From: RHLJ01 sp965212165
Lineage (GTDB): Bacteria > Bacteroidota > Rhodothermia > Balneolales > Balneolaceae
NCBI GenBank assembly: GCA_965212165.1
Contig: OZ243096.1
Coordinates: 1,798,001-1,862,000 of the forward strand
Length of the DNA: 64,000 nucleotides
Reading direction: 5' to 3'
Shown here: piece after piece, positions 25,401 through 30,338 of the stretch
How positions within the stretch are numbered: the first letter of the stretch is position 1
How the letters are laid out: each line of letters opens with the position of its first letter
Notes under the pieces: model-generated
The model's input: the letters and a program-made list of their open reading frames with translations, nothing else
What the model was told of the DNA's origin: nothing
Databases searched by the model: none
Made by a program: the position numbers and the translations under genes

Positions 25401-28400
25401 CAAAAATGAATGGAATGTTTTTTAGAGCTTCAGCCTTTAATCAGGATATTGGCAGCTGGGATGTGAGCTCTGTAATTGACCCTTACCAAATGTTTAGAGA
25501 TGCTTCATCATTTAATCAGGATATAGGGGATTGGAATTTTAGTTCAGCAACTCATCTCAGTGGCATATTTATTTCTGCTTCATCATTTAATCAGGACATT
25601 AGTGGTTGGGATGTAAGCTCGATAACTTCTTTCGCAACGATGTTTGCTGGTGCTAGTTCATTCAATAAAGATATAGGTAATTGGGATGTGAGCTCTGCTA
25701 CTGAAATGACCGCAATGTTTCATGATGCTTCATCATTTAATCAAAACCTGGGGAATTGGGATGTTTCTAATGTGACCAAGTTTAATGATATGGGTGTCTC
25801 ATTGGTCAGCTTTTTTGAGAATTCCGGATTAACATCAGAAAACTATGATTCCTTACTCATAGGATGGTCTGAACTTTCGAGCCTTCAGCCAAATATTAGC
25901 ATCACATTTGGAGATGTACAATACACTCACGCTGCATCTGCTGCTCGTGCAGTTCTTACTGATACTTATAACTGGTCCATTACCGATGGTGGAGCTACCA
26001 ACACCGCACCGGTGGCAAGTAACGCAGCTATAGCAGGTACTCCAAAAGTAGGATTGACCCTTGCGGCTACCTATGATTTCACGGATGCTGATGGCGATGC
26101 GAATGCAGGCGCTAGCTTCCAATGGTACCGCGCAGATAATGCTAGGGGAACAGGGGAAACACTAATTTCAGCAGCAACAGATTCTACCTATGAGGTAATA
26201 CCGGAAGATAGTTTAAAATATCTAAGAGTTGAGGTAACACCTAGTGATAGGTTTTCAGATGGTGAGACCGTATTCAGTGAATATGTATTTATCCATCCTT
26301 TTGAAAGTGGTCGCGGCACCTCAGAGAATCCCTATGTGATTGTAACTGTTTATCAATTACAAGCTGTGAATCTAGTATTAGACGCTTATTACATTCAAAG
26401 TAATGATATCGATGCATCAGCTACTGAAAATTGGAATGAAGGTGCTGGATTTAAACCCATTGGACAATTAAATGCATTTACAGGTAGTTTTGATGGGAAT
26501 GGCAATAAGATTATTGCCCTAACAATTAACAGGCCTTCAGCCAACTTTGTAGGTTTGTTCAGCTATTCTATTAGAGGTACAATACTGAAAAATATAGGTT
26601 TAGAAGATGTTAATATCTCAGGGGGTACTAGATATACCGGCGGAATAGTTGGAATAAATCAAGGGGGTGATTCCAGTGCCAATGATAGAAGTACAGTTAG
26701 TAATAGCTATGTCACGGGAAAGGTTTCTGGGCAAGATGCTGTAGGTGGCTTAGTTGGCTATAATTATGGAGGAATTATTGCTAATAGTTATTCTACTGCT
26801 GAGGTGAGTGGGGAAGGAAGTGTCGGCGGTTTAGTAGGCTATAATGATCATAATGGGGGTGGCGTCTTTATTACGAATAGTTATGCTACAGGCTCTACTA
26901 CTAACCTTGTAAGTGCTCGGGTAGGCGGTCTAGTTGGCTTAGATAATAACGGAACCTATATTAATAGCTTCTGGAACACTGAGACTACAGGACAGAATAC
27001 AAGCGAGGGCGGTACTGGAAAGACTACGGCTGAGATGAAAAACATTGCCACTTTCACTGAAGCAGGTTGGGACTTCACCAACACCTGGGCTATTGTAGCA
27101 GGTGATTCCGTGAGTTATCCATATCTGAAGAATAATCCGCAAAACCCAAAACCGGGTATTGAAAGCACAAACATAGCCCCGGTTGCAAGCAACGCAGCCA
27201 TTGCAGGCACACCAAAAGTAGGAGAACCCCTTGCCGCTACCTACGACTATACCGATGCCGAGGGCGATGCCAATGCCGGAGCTAGCTTCCAGTGGTACCG
27301 AGCAAGTGATGCCTCCGGTACAGATTCTGTAGCAATATCAGAAGCAACCGACTCCACTTTTATTCCAACATCAGCTGAGGCGGACTTATTTGTAAAAGTA
27401 GAAATCACGCCAAATGATGTGATAGGAGCTGGAAAAAGCATATCCAGCAGTTGGTTAGGAGTGCCAAAGTTATTCTTACTAGCTGATAACGGAGTTACTA
27501 TCACATGTAGCGGTGCAAGCCCAAATGATACCGGTATTGTGGACGGTATTACTTATAAAGCCCTAAGTAGAGACAGCCTTCGTACTAGGGTTGATTCCGG
27601 GCAAGATGTAACCAAAGTTTGTACCAGTTTAATAACTGATATGAGTGATATGTTTCAATCTGTAATAGAATTAGAAAGTTTCAATCAGGATATTGGGGCA
27701 TGGGATGTAAGTGCTGTGACTAATATGGAAAATATGTTTCAAAATGCTGAACAATTCAATCAGGATATTGGAGCATGGGATGTTGGATCTGTTACTGATA
27801 TGAGTGGGATGTTTGCAGGTGCAATTTCATTCGACAAGAATATTGGAGAATGGAATGTTAGCAGTGTTACTGACATGGAACTTATGTTCGGAACTGCGAT
27901 TTCATTTAATCAGGACATTGGAGGTTGGAATGTCAGTTCCGTATTAAATATGAGTTCTCTATTCTATGTAGCTTCAAATTTTAATCAAGATATAAGTACA
28001 TGGAATGTTAGTTCAGTTACGAATATGTCATCTATGTTCGATAATGCTAAGTCCTTCAATCAACCAATTGGTAGTTGGAATGTTAGTAGCGTATTAAATA
28101 TGATAGGGATGTTTAATGAAGCGCAGTCTTTCGATCAGAATCTTGGAAGCTGGAATATTTCCAACGTAAGTAATTTTTACTCAGATAATAATGAAGATAT
28201 CAAATTTATGGTTAACACCAGTCTGAGTACGGTAAACTATGATTCCCTACTAATCGGATGGGAAAAACTTGAAAATTTGAAGCCTGACTTAACAATACAT
28301 TTTGGTGATGTGGAATATTCTTCAGCAGCAGCAGATGCCCGGGAGGTACTAACAAGTGCACCCAATGATTGGACGATTATCGACGGTGGATTGAATAAGC

Positions 28401-30277
28401 CAACTGAACTAACCTTTACTTTTGAAGACTGGTCGTATGTTGATAGGAATGGGTCTGTTTCGACAAAAGCTGATGGTGGATCATTCATTTGTCCGGATGG
28501 GGTAGATGTAGGAACTCAGGTTACTATGTATTTTAGTGTAAAAGATGATAGAGGTAAAGTTTACCGAGCGGAAGATAGCGATGACTTGGATTTCAACAAA
28601 ACCGCTCCAAATCTTGGCCTTGGTTCATTCAACCCAGCGTACGATTCTGAAAAAGAGCTCTGGGAAGTGATGTTTCCTGTTACCGTTCTTGGTGAAATAG
28701 AGTTCATTGTAAATCACGGTCCATTTAATCTAAAAGCAACTACATTTATTGAAATGTGTCTTGCAGTTTATGTAGTTGATGGAAATTTTGGAAGTGGTGG
28801 ATTCTTCAAAAGTGCAAAAACGAAAACCAGCGATGCTGGCTCAGAAACTCAGGCAGATGAAGAGCCTTTCGTGTTTGGTTTGGAACATTACCGCAAAGCA
28901 GAAAATGGGGAGCTGGTAAGAGACACACTTAGAGTATTTATCGATTGGGGTGATGGAACTACCGAAAGTTTTAAAGGGATGGGCTATCCTTCTCATACCT
29001 ATACTTCAGACGAAGACTTCCAGATTAAAGCTGCTGGTAACCAGAATAGTTTTAAAGCTTCTGCATCTAATGGAAATGCTTCCCTCTTTAAGTCTGTCAC
29101 AGATTGGGGAAACACAGAATGGCTAGACCTTTCCAATGCATTTGAAGGAGCAACAAACCTTAATATTCAAACGGAAGATGCTCCGGATTTAACGAATGTA
29201 ACAAGTCTTGAAGCTATGTTTAGAGGCGCAAAATCTTTCAATGCTAAGGTAGCAAACTGGGATGTTTCCAATATCACGAATATGGCGAATATGTTTCAGG
29301 GAGCTTCTAAATTTAATCAAAATTTAAGCACTTGGGATGTCTCAAAAGTTCAAGATTTTGATGGGAAAACAGCTGCAAGTTCTTCTGAACAAAAGGCAAA
29401 ACGTCTTGATTTAACTCTCGAAACTGATCAAACGAAGGATAAATCAAGGATGAAATATTCATCAAATGCTTCTACTTCTTCAAATTCAGTTTCCGGTTTC
29501 CTTGTGGGTACTAATATGTCTCCTCAGAATCTTGATTCTTTACTTATAGGTTGGTCTGAGTTGGATCTGGTTGATGGTGTAGGATTTAGCGTTGGTACAC
29601 TCCAATATGGAGAAGCCGGTAAAGCAGCATTAGATAAGATTCGTTCTAATAACAATTGGACTGTGGTATCTGGTGGTGAAGTAGGCGGTAACGATGCACC
29701 TACCTTCTCAGAATTTCCTGACCCGGTTCAAGTTCAATTGGGTACTTCACTTACAGTTCCATTATGGGATTTCGTAAGTGATGTTTCCACGCCAGATGAT
29801 CAGCTTGATTTTACCTTCGAGATAATTTCTGATTCCGTAATTACTTTTGATTACGATAACAGTAATGGTAATTTATCACTCACTGCTCCTGAAGAAGCGA
29901 TTACGTTTCAGGTAGTAGTTCTTGTAGTTAACAACAACTTTATTGCAGCTTCAGATACTATAAGTGTAGAAGCTTCTAATCTTGTATCTACAGACTTTGA
30001 AACTCTGTTCCCAGAGGAATTTAAGCTTAGTCAGAATTACCCAAATCCATTTAACCCATCTACTGTTATATCTTTTAATTTGCCTGAAGCAACCCATGTG
30101 AGGCTGGAAGTATTTAACATGCTTGGTCAGAGAGTACTTACATTAGTGGATGGAATGAAAACAACGGGTGTGCATCAGGTACGTGTAGATGCAATGGCAC
30201 TTACGAGTGGAATCTACTTGTATAGACTTACTTCTGGAAATAAATCTCTAGTTAAGAAAATGACGCTCATTAAATAA
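7499..30277 (+). CDS. Giant BspA-family repeat surface protein with T9SS C-terminal sorting signal
   Basis: A single uninterrupted frame of 7,592 residues (about 0.8 MDa). Order: signal peptide 1-26 (ends PLMAQ); two Ig-like segments (about 38-235); GLUG block 1 (about 241-560); Ig-like segments with the QWYR core (about 568-870); a duplicated cadherin-like/IDWGDGT/BspA unit (about 874-1335 and 1508-1970); four BspA modules (about 2130-4180); GLUG block 2 (about 4314-4790); three modules (about 4890-6150); GLUG block 3 (about 6268-6550); one module (about 6658-6960); an unrecognised segment with its own IDWGDGT domain and two last 25-residue repeats (about 6965-7395); a cadherin-like domain; and a T9SS type A tail (about 7503-7592, NYPNPFNPST, ending LVKKMTLIK). 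Each module opens with a header holding two Cys (VTCSEAS and VCTSL), carries 25-residue repeats of the type MFxxAxxFNQxIxxWDVSxVTx, and closes with an AARAVLT/ITDGG linker and an Ig-like spacer. Such architecture suggests adhesion or cell-cell contact; no catalytic domain was recognised. Confidence 0.93.
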   Translation: MNRINKFVYTLLTLILLVGATPLMAQFPPPTGPIADFVEVTGTLEVGQTLTGSYDYLDPSELPEDGSTYQWYRLESEIDPPTLIDGATGQTYTLVAADAGKIIVFEVTPSNGIDFGIPTPSDPVGPIGGDGGGGGNNPPSVSNVSISGTLEVGSQLTGSYDFDDQDLDPESGSVFTWYRSDDSGGSGKTAIGGADAKTYTLVSADEGKYMSFSVIPSDGTDAGTSGESSLSGPVQAEPVSVSFAGGDGSQGNPYQIETVEQLQELSNNLTDYFIITQNIDASGTSTWNSGSGFAPIGSGTPFTGNLNGQGFIISDLFIDRSSTDNVALFATVGENGVIDSVGIDQGDITGAQNSGGLAGENYGTITSSYFSGTVSGTSQVGGLVAQNGGNITSSYSIGSVTASSTDVGGLIGNHNLGTISKSYSTSTVTGGNNAGGLVGFTSDNIDNSFATGNVSGADNVGGLAGSLDSGIISKSYSTGTVSGSSNIGGFAGSKGSFGAASNSFWDTQTSGTTSALGAGSATGITGKTTSEMQSQSTFTDASWDFTNTWEINGDYPILQETGNSGSGNTAPSLSNLVITNKTSSGQTPDQGDELVARYDFSDNDGDLESGTTFQWYRADDNSGTNASSISGATDSTYTVLADDLGKFLRVDVTPSDGTDAGSTVASSYTEVSQSNQAPSAGVVSVTGTLGVGETLTADYTYSDPDSDPEGTTTFQWYVAADDVGTELTPIPGATLSTYMVTPIEEGAFIRVTVTPNDGTQDGSPSTSGYVQINVRPLVIADAISGTPNVGETLFAVYEYNDFDGDANAGSAFEWLMADDASGTNEATISGASDSSYVVQSGDAGKFIRVGITPFDGISVGIADTSGYVEINIPNTAPTVTNAIADITVNEDASDSLIDLTNVFSDLEDNAADMTYSVISNSNSGLVTTSIDPGTDLLTLIFQADSSGTADVIIQAQDAQGATVQDSVTVTVNAVNDVPLFTKGADQVVDENADPQSVTGWGSGISSGPTNESGQALTFNVSTDNDNLFEVGPAVDPITGELTFTPAADSFGVATVTISLSDDGGTSNGGVDTSADQTFTITVDEVLSVDPATAFITTWATTSPNESITLYTDGGTTISDYDAIIDWGDGTIERFTGDDPDPSHSYATAGDYEVRISGTFPHLDLTDNADLVTYGNTPAFAANSAKLIAINQWGNIVWESMEDMFYQTPNLVSYSATDVPDLSQATSLEGMFAFTGLTTSDLSGWDVSTITEFSDMFTNAIAFNGDLSGWIFSSSPFSEATALNFTGMFNLASSFTGTGLPGWDVSNADSMTVMFSDAEVFNQDLSGWDISNVTDMFLFAEGTALSITNYSAMLSSWGALDVQSGVEFSVNPTTYDITGLEGRNTLVNTDGWIITDGGLTAGVLSLSTVQTSPVDPTETDTLWMDLTLDGSIVTDQLNPSWTLTPQSGLTTPSVPIYSQIREQWGYDLSGITVTNLDEEYSLDLYATVATENGSSSIEDTLAITVEVVNTAPTVTNAIADITVNEDASDSLIDLTNVFSDLEDNAADMTYSVISNSNSGLVTTSIDPGTDLLTLTMQADSSGTADIIIQATDLGALTVNDTLTVTVNAVNDVPLFTKGADQTVDENVAPQTVTGWASGISSGPTNESGQGLTFNVSTDNDNLFEVGPAVDPITGELTFTPAADSFGVATVTISLSDDGGTSNGGVDTSADQTFTITVDEVLSVDPATAFITTWATTSPNESITLYTDGGTTISDYDAIIDWGDGTIERFTGDDPDPSHSYATAGDYEVRISGTFPHLDLTDNADLVTYGNTPAFAANSAKLIAINQWGNIVWESMEDMFYQTPNLVSYSATDVPDLSQATSLEGMFAFTGLTTSDLSGWDVSTITEFSDMFTNAIAFNGDLSGWIFSSSPFSEATALNFTGMFNLASSFTGTGLPGWDVSNADSMTVMFSDAEVFNQDLSGWDVSNVADMLFFAEGAAISTANYSAMLSSWGALSVQSDVEMSVGTTMYNASASAARAVLTDTYNWAITDGGRTNFAPVASNAAIAGTPNVGETLAATYDYIDADGDANIGASFQWYRASDALGTDSVAIAGATDSTYIATTEDGDKFLKVGITPKDGIENGVSIFSDWVEVPVLFLLANNGVTVTCSEASEGDTGLVGSTLYKALSEDSLRARVTDGIGVTNVCTSLVTEMDSLFMGNTTFNEDISYWDVSAVTNMSFTFTSASAFDQDISSWDVSSVTSMFGLFANATEFNQVLNNWVVSSVTDMTGLFSSATSFNQPLNSWDVSSVTNMNDMFANATSFNQSLNDWNTGQVTNMTQMFKGASSFNEDISEWNVSAVTTMEEMFNGASLFNVDISNWNVFNVASMKRMFLEASSFNANISTWNVSNVTTMENMFGKATAFNQPIGGWNVGQVTSMVSMFNEATSFNQDISSWNVSSVIDMVAMFYGASSFNQDIGSWEVQNVLGMDFMFTEASSFDQNLGDWNISKVGRLINMLNGSALSTINYDSLLIGWSKNTFNNSDINFGAGDVQYTPAAEAARAVLTGEPNNWIITDGGRTNTAPVASNAAIAGTPKVGETLAATYNYTDADGDANAGASFQWYRASDALGTDSVAIANATDSTYIATTEDGDKFLKVGITPKDGIDNGVSIESEWVLVPDLFLLAENGVTVTCSEASAGDTGLVGGTLYKALSEDSLRARVTDGIGVTNVCTSLVTEMDNLFINKSTFNEDISSWDVSAVTNMSFTFTSASAFDQDISSWNVSNVTTMEGMFWAASAFDQDISSWNVSNVTTMEGMFWVASAFNQPIGSWNVGQVTNLSDMFRSAFTFNQDIRLWDVSSVTDMKYMFKYAIAFNANISSWNVSNVTTMEGMFDNAIAFNQPIGGWNVGQVTRMDFMFYQASAFNQPIGNWDVSSVTDMANMFYEASAFNQPIGNWDVSSVTDMGHTFLGATAFNQPIGTWNVSNVEDLSFTFSGATNFNQSLGTWDLSNVFSMEGMIGNTALSTQNYDDMLIKWAANTYNFADINFGAGDVQYTPAAVAARAVLTDEPNNWQISDGGRTNTAPLASNAIIAGTPRVEETLAATYEYTDAENDANAGASFQWYRATDALGTDSVAIVNATDSLYTATEDDGNKFIKVGITPNDGIETGTSISSSWVEVASLFLLADNGVTVTCSEASEGDTGLVGGTLYKALSEDSLRARVTDGIGVTNVCTSLVTEMDSLFINKSTFNEDISSWDVSAVTSMHSTFFGATSFNQSLDDWDVSSVTTMYGMFASATSFNQSLNNWDVSAVTNMLGMFSNTSAFNGPIGNWDVSSVTDMSGLFASAISFNQSLDNWNVNSVINMAFMFFRASTFDQPIGVWNTGQVTNMSNMFYEASAFNQPIGNWDVSSVTNMESMFYEASAFNQPIGNWDVSSVTNMESMFYEASAFNQSIGNWDVSLVTNMESMFYFASAFNQPIGNWNVSSVTTMEEMFRSAVAFDQSISNWDVSAVTSMNHMFNDATSFNKPIGNWDVSSVTVMDAMFQRATSFNQDIDYDEVTGNWDVSTVTSMNNMFTFANSFNQPIGNWDVSSVTEMNGFFSGATSFNQPIGNWDVSSVTEMGGMFSGASLFNQDISNWNVSAVTWMQSIFMDASSFNQDIGNWNVSSVTNMISMLNGATSFSTDNYNAMLTSWAALPSLQSGVRLDAEVTNYSSAGLAARAVLTGSPNFWQITDGGFLNTAPVASNAVIAGTPRVGETLAATYDYTDAENDANAGASFQWYRASDALGTDSVAIANATDSLYTATEDDVNNFIKVGITPNDGIETGASISSSWVEVASVFLLADNGVTVTCSEASAGDTGLVGGTLYKALSEDSLRARVTDGIGVTNVCTSLVTEMDSLFFQKTTFNEDISSWDVSAVTNMSYTFAVASAFDQDISKWNVSSVTNMSYTFAAASAFDQDISSWNVSSVSNMSYTFLLAATFNQPIGSWDVSSVTNMSNMFSSAISFNQALNNWDVSSVIDMSGLFSLAASFNQPLNTWNTTNVANMSSMFSAADSFNEDISSWNTSNVTNMSSMFSPADLFNQPLNSWDVSSVTDMSNMFDDAVVFNQPLGNWNTISVTTMYAMFDGATAFNGDISSWNVSNVTNMENMFIVATAFDQNLGSWNVSNVTSFGVFLISTSLSTANYDSLLIGWAQLENLKPDLTIIFGGEVKYSSEAEAARAVLTGTYNWTITDGGRTNTAPVASNVNIGEGFVKTGTQLTASVDTTDAEDDLVTLSYQWYVADDAEGTNASAITDSTTRTYTPNSDDNFKYLRLDVTPNDGIVNGNTVSSSYIWVNLFDDGDGSESNPFLISTAIQLNEIRYHYNNINNKYLKLISDIDLSVYNEGNGWVPINDNQNSSAFTLHLDGDGHSISGLFIRGGYVYSGLFSALAGSVKNLSIINTDIEISDDQSYDLNVGALAGRVFYIQIDNVNSTGTIKSFSPIANSKVGGLIGEIISSDNNTIVGSSSTVSITVTGSGYLGGIVGDINAQYVSIDSVSYDGEISATDGVRHYIGGLIGFDDQANSETTISNSTATLTFRNTESTSSGLFLGGIIGLASTYSITNTNAEVSVSHSSGSTIGGIIGIGSNDANFGMIRNVSAKGSISIANNGTLGGLFGNATGLQVQESYSDVSLIAGDNSFIGGIAGKITDGSYSDLYAVGSIEGAANSYVGGLLGYNEGGTVSSSYATGTVSGSDGSTIGGLVGYHSGGTTTDSFWDTETSGQSTSAGGTGKTTTEMKSEATFTNWDFTNTWAITTGDSVSYPYLKNNPQSPVPGKASANTAPVASNAAIVGTPRVGETLAATYDYTDAENDVNAGASFQWYRASDAAGTDSVAIENATDSTYTSVTEDIGLFVNVEVTPNDGLESGGAVSSDWLEVAGVFLLAENGVTVSCSEASEGDTGLVGSTLYKALSEDSLRARVTDGIGVTNVCTSLVTDMSRLFEAQSTFNEDISSWDVSAVTNMLFTFEAASIFNQDISSWDVSSVTDMTYMFNGASAFNQDISSWDVSSVTSMSGLFANATDFNQPIGSWDVSSVNNMYGTFFGATSFNQPLNSWDVSSVTYMYVMFKNATSFNQSLIDWNTGQVTNMTQMFKGASSFNEDISGWNVSAVTTMEEMFNGASLFNVDISSWNVSSVTDMDQMFLEASTFNQDLRNWDFSSVTSVSQFLDYSGLDNVNYSSLLGTLGSADKGLQPIENQTGELGAKGLTFFYSAIPSRVTLYGHPYNILGDTLSLGEGGSFDLTAVSDDNVTNTFSFTSSVTDNASSESSIIHTVTEHIFIEFNGEDNPGLSDAELDYLRGLSATYNSSEEQWNLDISELLDNIPNGGTFTFTAYFNAVENISAELPTLSFSVFPTFKLADNEVTVTCSEAEVGDSGTVNGIIYTKRSKDQITPENAATTCTSDITDMSNLFENQTTFNADISSWDVSSVVDMSSMFAGATSFNQDIGSWNVSSVTVMDKMFYEANTFNQPIGSWDVSAVTSMNQMFHKANTFNQLIGSWNVGAVTDMFEMFHEAGTFNQDISSWDVSSVTDMYAMFHEARTFNQDISSWDVSSVTDMINMFTFTDFNQPIGNWDVSSVTRLAGTFSASPFNQDISEWDVSAVTNMNGVFGANSSFNQDISSWDVSSVVDMSSMFAGATSFNQDIGSWDVSLVNDMSYMFDDASSFNQDIGSWNVNAVTVMPDMFHDASSFNQNLGNWDISNVEALGDDFYGFLNGSGLTTTYYDSLLIGWASLENVQPDLILYVGGDLKFTYSRAARAVLTSAPNNWTIIDGGSTNKLPVASNPAIAGTPKVGETLAATYDFTDADDDSNVGASFQWYRASDASGIDSVAIENATDSTFIPTSAEAGLFVKVEITPNDIIEPGTSISSEWVSIPSLFKLAENGVTITCSEASDGDTGLVGGSLYKALSEDSLRARVDAGVGITNVCTSLVTDMNNLFSQKSTFNQDIGSWDVSSVTKMNGMFFRASAFNQDIGSWDVSSVIDPYQMFRDASSFNQDIGDWNFSSATHLSGIFISASSFNQDISGWDVSSITSFATMFAGASSFNKDIGNWDVSSATEMTAMFHDASSFNQNLGNWDVSNVTKFNDMGVSLVSFFENSGLTSENYDSLLIGWSELSSLQPNISITFGDVQYTHAASAARAVLTDTYNWSITDGGATNTAPVASNAAIAGTPKVGLTLAATYDFTDADGDANAGASFQWYRADNARGTGETLISAATDSTYEVIPEDSLKYLRVEVTPSDRFSDGETVFSEYVFIHPFESGRGTSENPYVIVTVYQLQAVNLVLDAYYIQSNDIDASATENWNEGAGFKPIGQLNAFTGSFDGNGNKIIALTINRPSANFVGLFSYSIRGTILKNIGLEDVNISGGTRYTGGIVGINQGGDSSANDRSTVSNSYVTGKVSGQDAVGGLVGYNYGGIIANSYSTAEVSGEGSVGGLVGYNDHNGGGVFITNSYATGSTTNLVSARVGGLVGLDNNGTYINSFWNTETTGQNTSEGGTGKTTAEMKNIATFTEAGWDFTNTWAIVAGDSVSYPYLKNNPQNPKPGIESTNIAPVASNAAIAGTPKVGEPLAATYDYTDAEGDANAGASFQWYRASDASGTDSVAISEATDSTFIPTSAEADLFVKVEITPNDVIGAGKSISSSWLGVPKLFLLADNGVTITCSGASPNDTGIVDGITYKALSRDSLRTRVDSGQDVTKVCTSLITDMSDMFQSVIELESFNQDIGAWDVSAVTNMENMFQNAEQFNQDIGAWDVGSVTDMSGMFAGAISFDKNIGEWNVSSVTDMELMFGTAISFNQDIGGWNVSSVLNMSSLFYVASNFNQDISTWNVSSVTNMSSMFDNAKSFNQPIGSWNVSSVLNMIGMFNEAQSFDQNLGSWNISNVSNFYSDNNEDIKFMVNTSLSTVNYDSLLIGWEKLENLKPDLTIHFGDVEYSSAAADAREVLTSAPNDWTIIDGGLNKPTELTFTFEDWSYVDRNGSVSTKADGGSFICPDGVDVGTQVTMYFSVKDDRGKVYRAEDSDDLDFNKTAPNLGLGSFNPAYDSEKELWEVMFPVTVLGEIEFIVNHGPFNLKATTFIEMCLAVYVVDGNFGSGGFFKSAKTKTSDAGSETQADEEPFVFGLEHYRKAENGELVRDTLRVFIDWGDGTTESFKGMGYPSHTYTSDEDFQIKAAGNQNSFKASASNGNASLFKSVTDWGNTEWLDLSNAFEGATNLNIQTEDAPDLTNVTSLEAMFRGAKSFNAKVANWDVSNITNMANMFQGASKFNQNLSTWDVSKVQDFDGKTAASSSEQKAKRLDLTLETDQTKDKSRMKYSSNASTSSNSVSGFLVGTNMSPQNLDSLLIGWSELDLVDGVGFSVGTLQYGEAGKAALDKIRSNNNWTVVSGGEVGGNDAPTFSEFPDPVQVQLGTSLTVPLWDFVSDVSTPDDQLDFTFEIISDSVITFDYDNSNGNLSLTAPEEAITFQVVVLVVNNNFIAASDTISVEASNLVSTDFETLFPEEFKLSQNYPNPFNPSTVISFNLPEATHVRLEVFNMLGQRVLTLVDGMKTTGVHQVRVDAMALTSGIYLYRLTSGNKSLVKKMTLIK
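8221..9180 (+). other. GLUG-repeat block 1 inside the giant protein gene
   Basis: Encodes a GDGSQGNPYQI opening followed by GLUG-type repeats (GGLAGENYGTITSSYFSGTVSG, GGLIGNHNLGTIS and similar). The block ends with the recurring closing segment SFWDTQTSG...TWEINGDYPIL. Homologous blocks recur at about 20440-21870 and 26290-27150. GLUG repeats are known from secreted proteins and probably form a beta-helix. This is a sub-feature of the CDS at 7499-30277. Confidence 0.8.
10118..13383 (+). repeat. Near-identical 1.36-kb in-frame duplication (10118-11481 and 12020-13383)
   Basis: Two copies of about 1,364 bp lie exactly 1,902 bp apart (634 codons), so the reading frame is kept. Both encode the run NTAPTVTNAIADITVNE ... 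DLSGWD, covering a cadherin-like domain, an IDWGDGTIERF PKD-like domain and four BspA-type repeats. Most of the DNA matches base for base; differences cluster around 10312-10480 and a few silent positions, for example Asn-Ala at 10997 versus 12899. The 539-bp segment between the copies is unique. Such identity points to recent duplication or continuing gene conversion. Confidence 0.9.
13900..20140 (+). repeat. BspA-type modules 1-4 (25-residue repeat arrays)
   Basis: Four successive modules, with headers at about 13900, 15468, 16966 and 18939. My hand count of the W[DN]xS core gives 12, 11, 17 and 11 repeats of 75 bp. Each module starts with NGVTVTCSEAS...VCTSLVTEMD, where two Cys could pair, and ends with an AARAVLT...ITDGGRTNTAPVASN linker and an Ig-like segment (ASFQWYRASDALGTDSVAI). 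The arrays match the BspA family leucine-rich-repeat surface proteins, in which the repeats stack as a solenoid. Confidence 0.88.
17597..17821 (+). repeat. Tandem 75-bp units, two copies identical, third nearly so
   Basis: Within module 3, a 75-bp unit starting ATGTTTTATGAAGC at 17597 is repeated without any change at 17672, and again at 17747 with a few substitutions. Each unit encodes one 25-residue repeat (MFYEASAFNQPIGNWDVSSV plus TNMES). A similar pair of almost identical 75-bp units lies near 15735-15885 in module 2. Identity at wobble positions marks very recent unit gain, which keeps frame because 75 is divisible by three. Confidence 0.9.
20440..21870 (+). other. GLUG-repeat block 2 inside the giant protein gene
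   Basis: Encodes DDGDGSESNPFLI, a segment of hidden-glycine repeats (GGLIGEI, GGIVGDI, GGLIGFD, GGIIGLA, GGLFGNA, GGIAGKI, GGLLGYN, GGLVGYH) and the closing SFWDTETSGQSTSAGGTGKTTTEM...SYPYLKNNPQ. It separates BspA module 4 from module 5. Same family as the blocks at 8221-9180 and 26290-27150. Confidence 0.8.
22180..25960 (+). repeat. BspA-type modules 5-7
   Basis: Headers lie near 22180, 23605 and 25164, with about 9, 12 and 6 repeats of 25 residues by hand count. Module 6 has a divergent header (CSEAEVGDSGTVNG...TTCTSDITDMSNLF) and is preceded by a roughly 500-bp unique segment (23090-23590) that I do not recognise. About 80 bp around 23796-23880 recurs identically at about 24391-24475, another sign of recent exchange inside the gene. 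Confidence 0.85.
26290..27150 (+). other. GLUG-repeat block 3 inside the giant protein gene
   Basis: Encodes SGRGTSENPYVI, then GGIVGINQGG, GGLVGYNYGG, GGLVGYNDHN and GGLVGLDNNG repeats and the closing SFWNTETTGQNTSEGGTGKTTAEM...SYPYLKNNPQ. Followed by an Ig-like spacer and the eighth BspA module (27470-28390, about seven repeats). Confidence 0.8.
30005..30274 (+). other. T9SS type A C-terminal sorting domain of the giant protein
   Basis: The last roughly 90 codons encode FKLSQNYPNPFNPSTVISF, then RLEVFNMLGQRV, a GxHxV strand, LTSGIYLYRLTSG and a basic end. This is the classical Por-secretion tail, recognised by the type IX system and normally removed on surface attachment. The CotH protein at 46071-47741 carries a second copy. 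Confidence 0.93.
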
Positions 30278-30297
30278 TGATGACCTCAAACCTAAAG

Positions 30298-30328
30298 CCC
30301 TCATTCATTAAGTTGAGTGAGGGTTTTT
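30298..30328 (+). terminator. Intrinsic terminator after the giant gene
   Basis: A nine-pair stem (CCCTCATTC / GAGTGAGGG, one T-G wobble) with an eight-base loop, followed directly by TTTTT, about 20 bp after the stop codon. In the opposite direction the run of T is poor, so it mainly serves the plus-strand operon. Confidence 0.85.
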
Positions 30329-30338
30329 ATTTATAAGC

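Noticed and set aside
13900..28390. Regular 75-bp periodicity suggesting a CRISPR or satellite array
   Set aside because: Units are continuous, coding, diverged at wobble positions and have no unique spacers; no cas gene is near. They are protein repeats.
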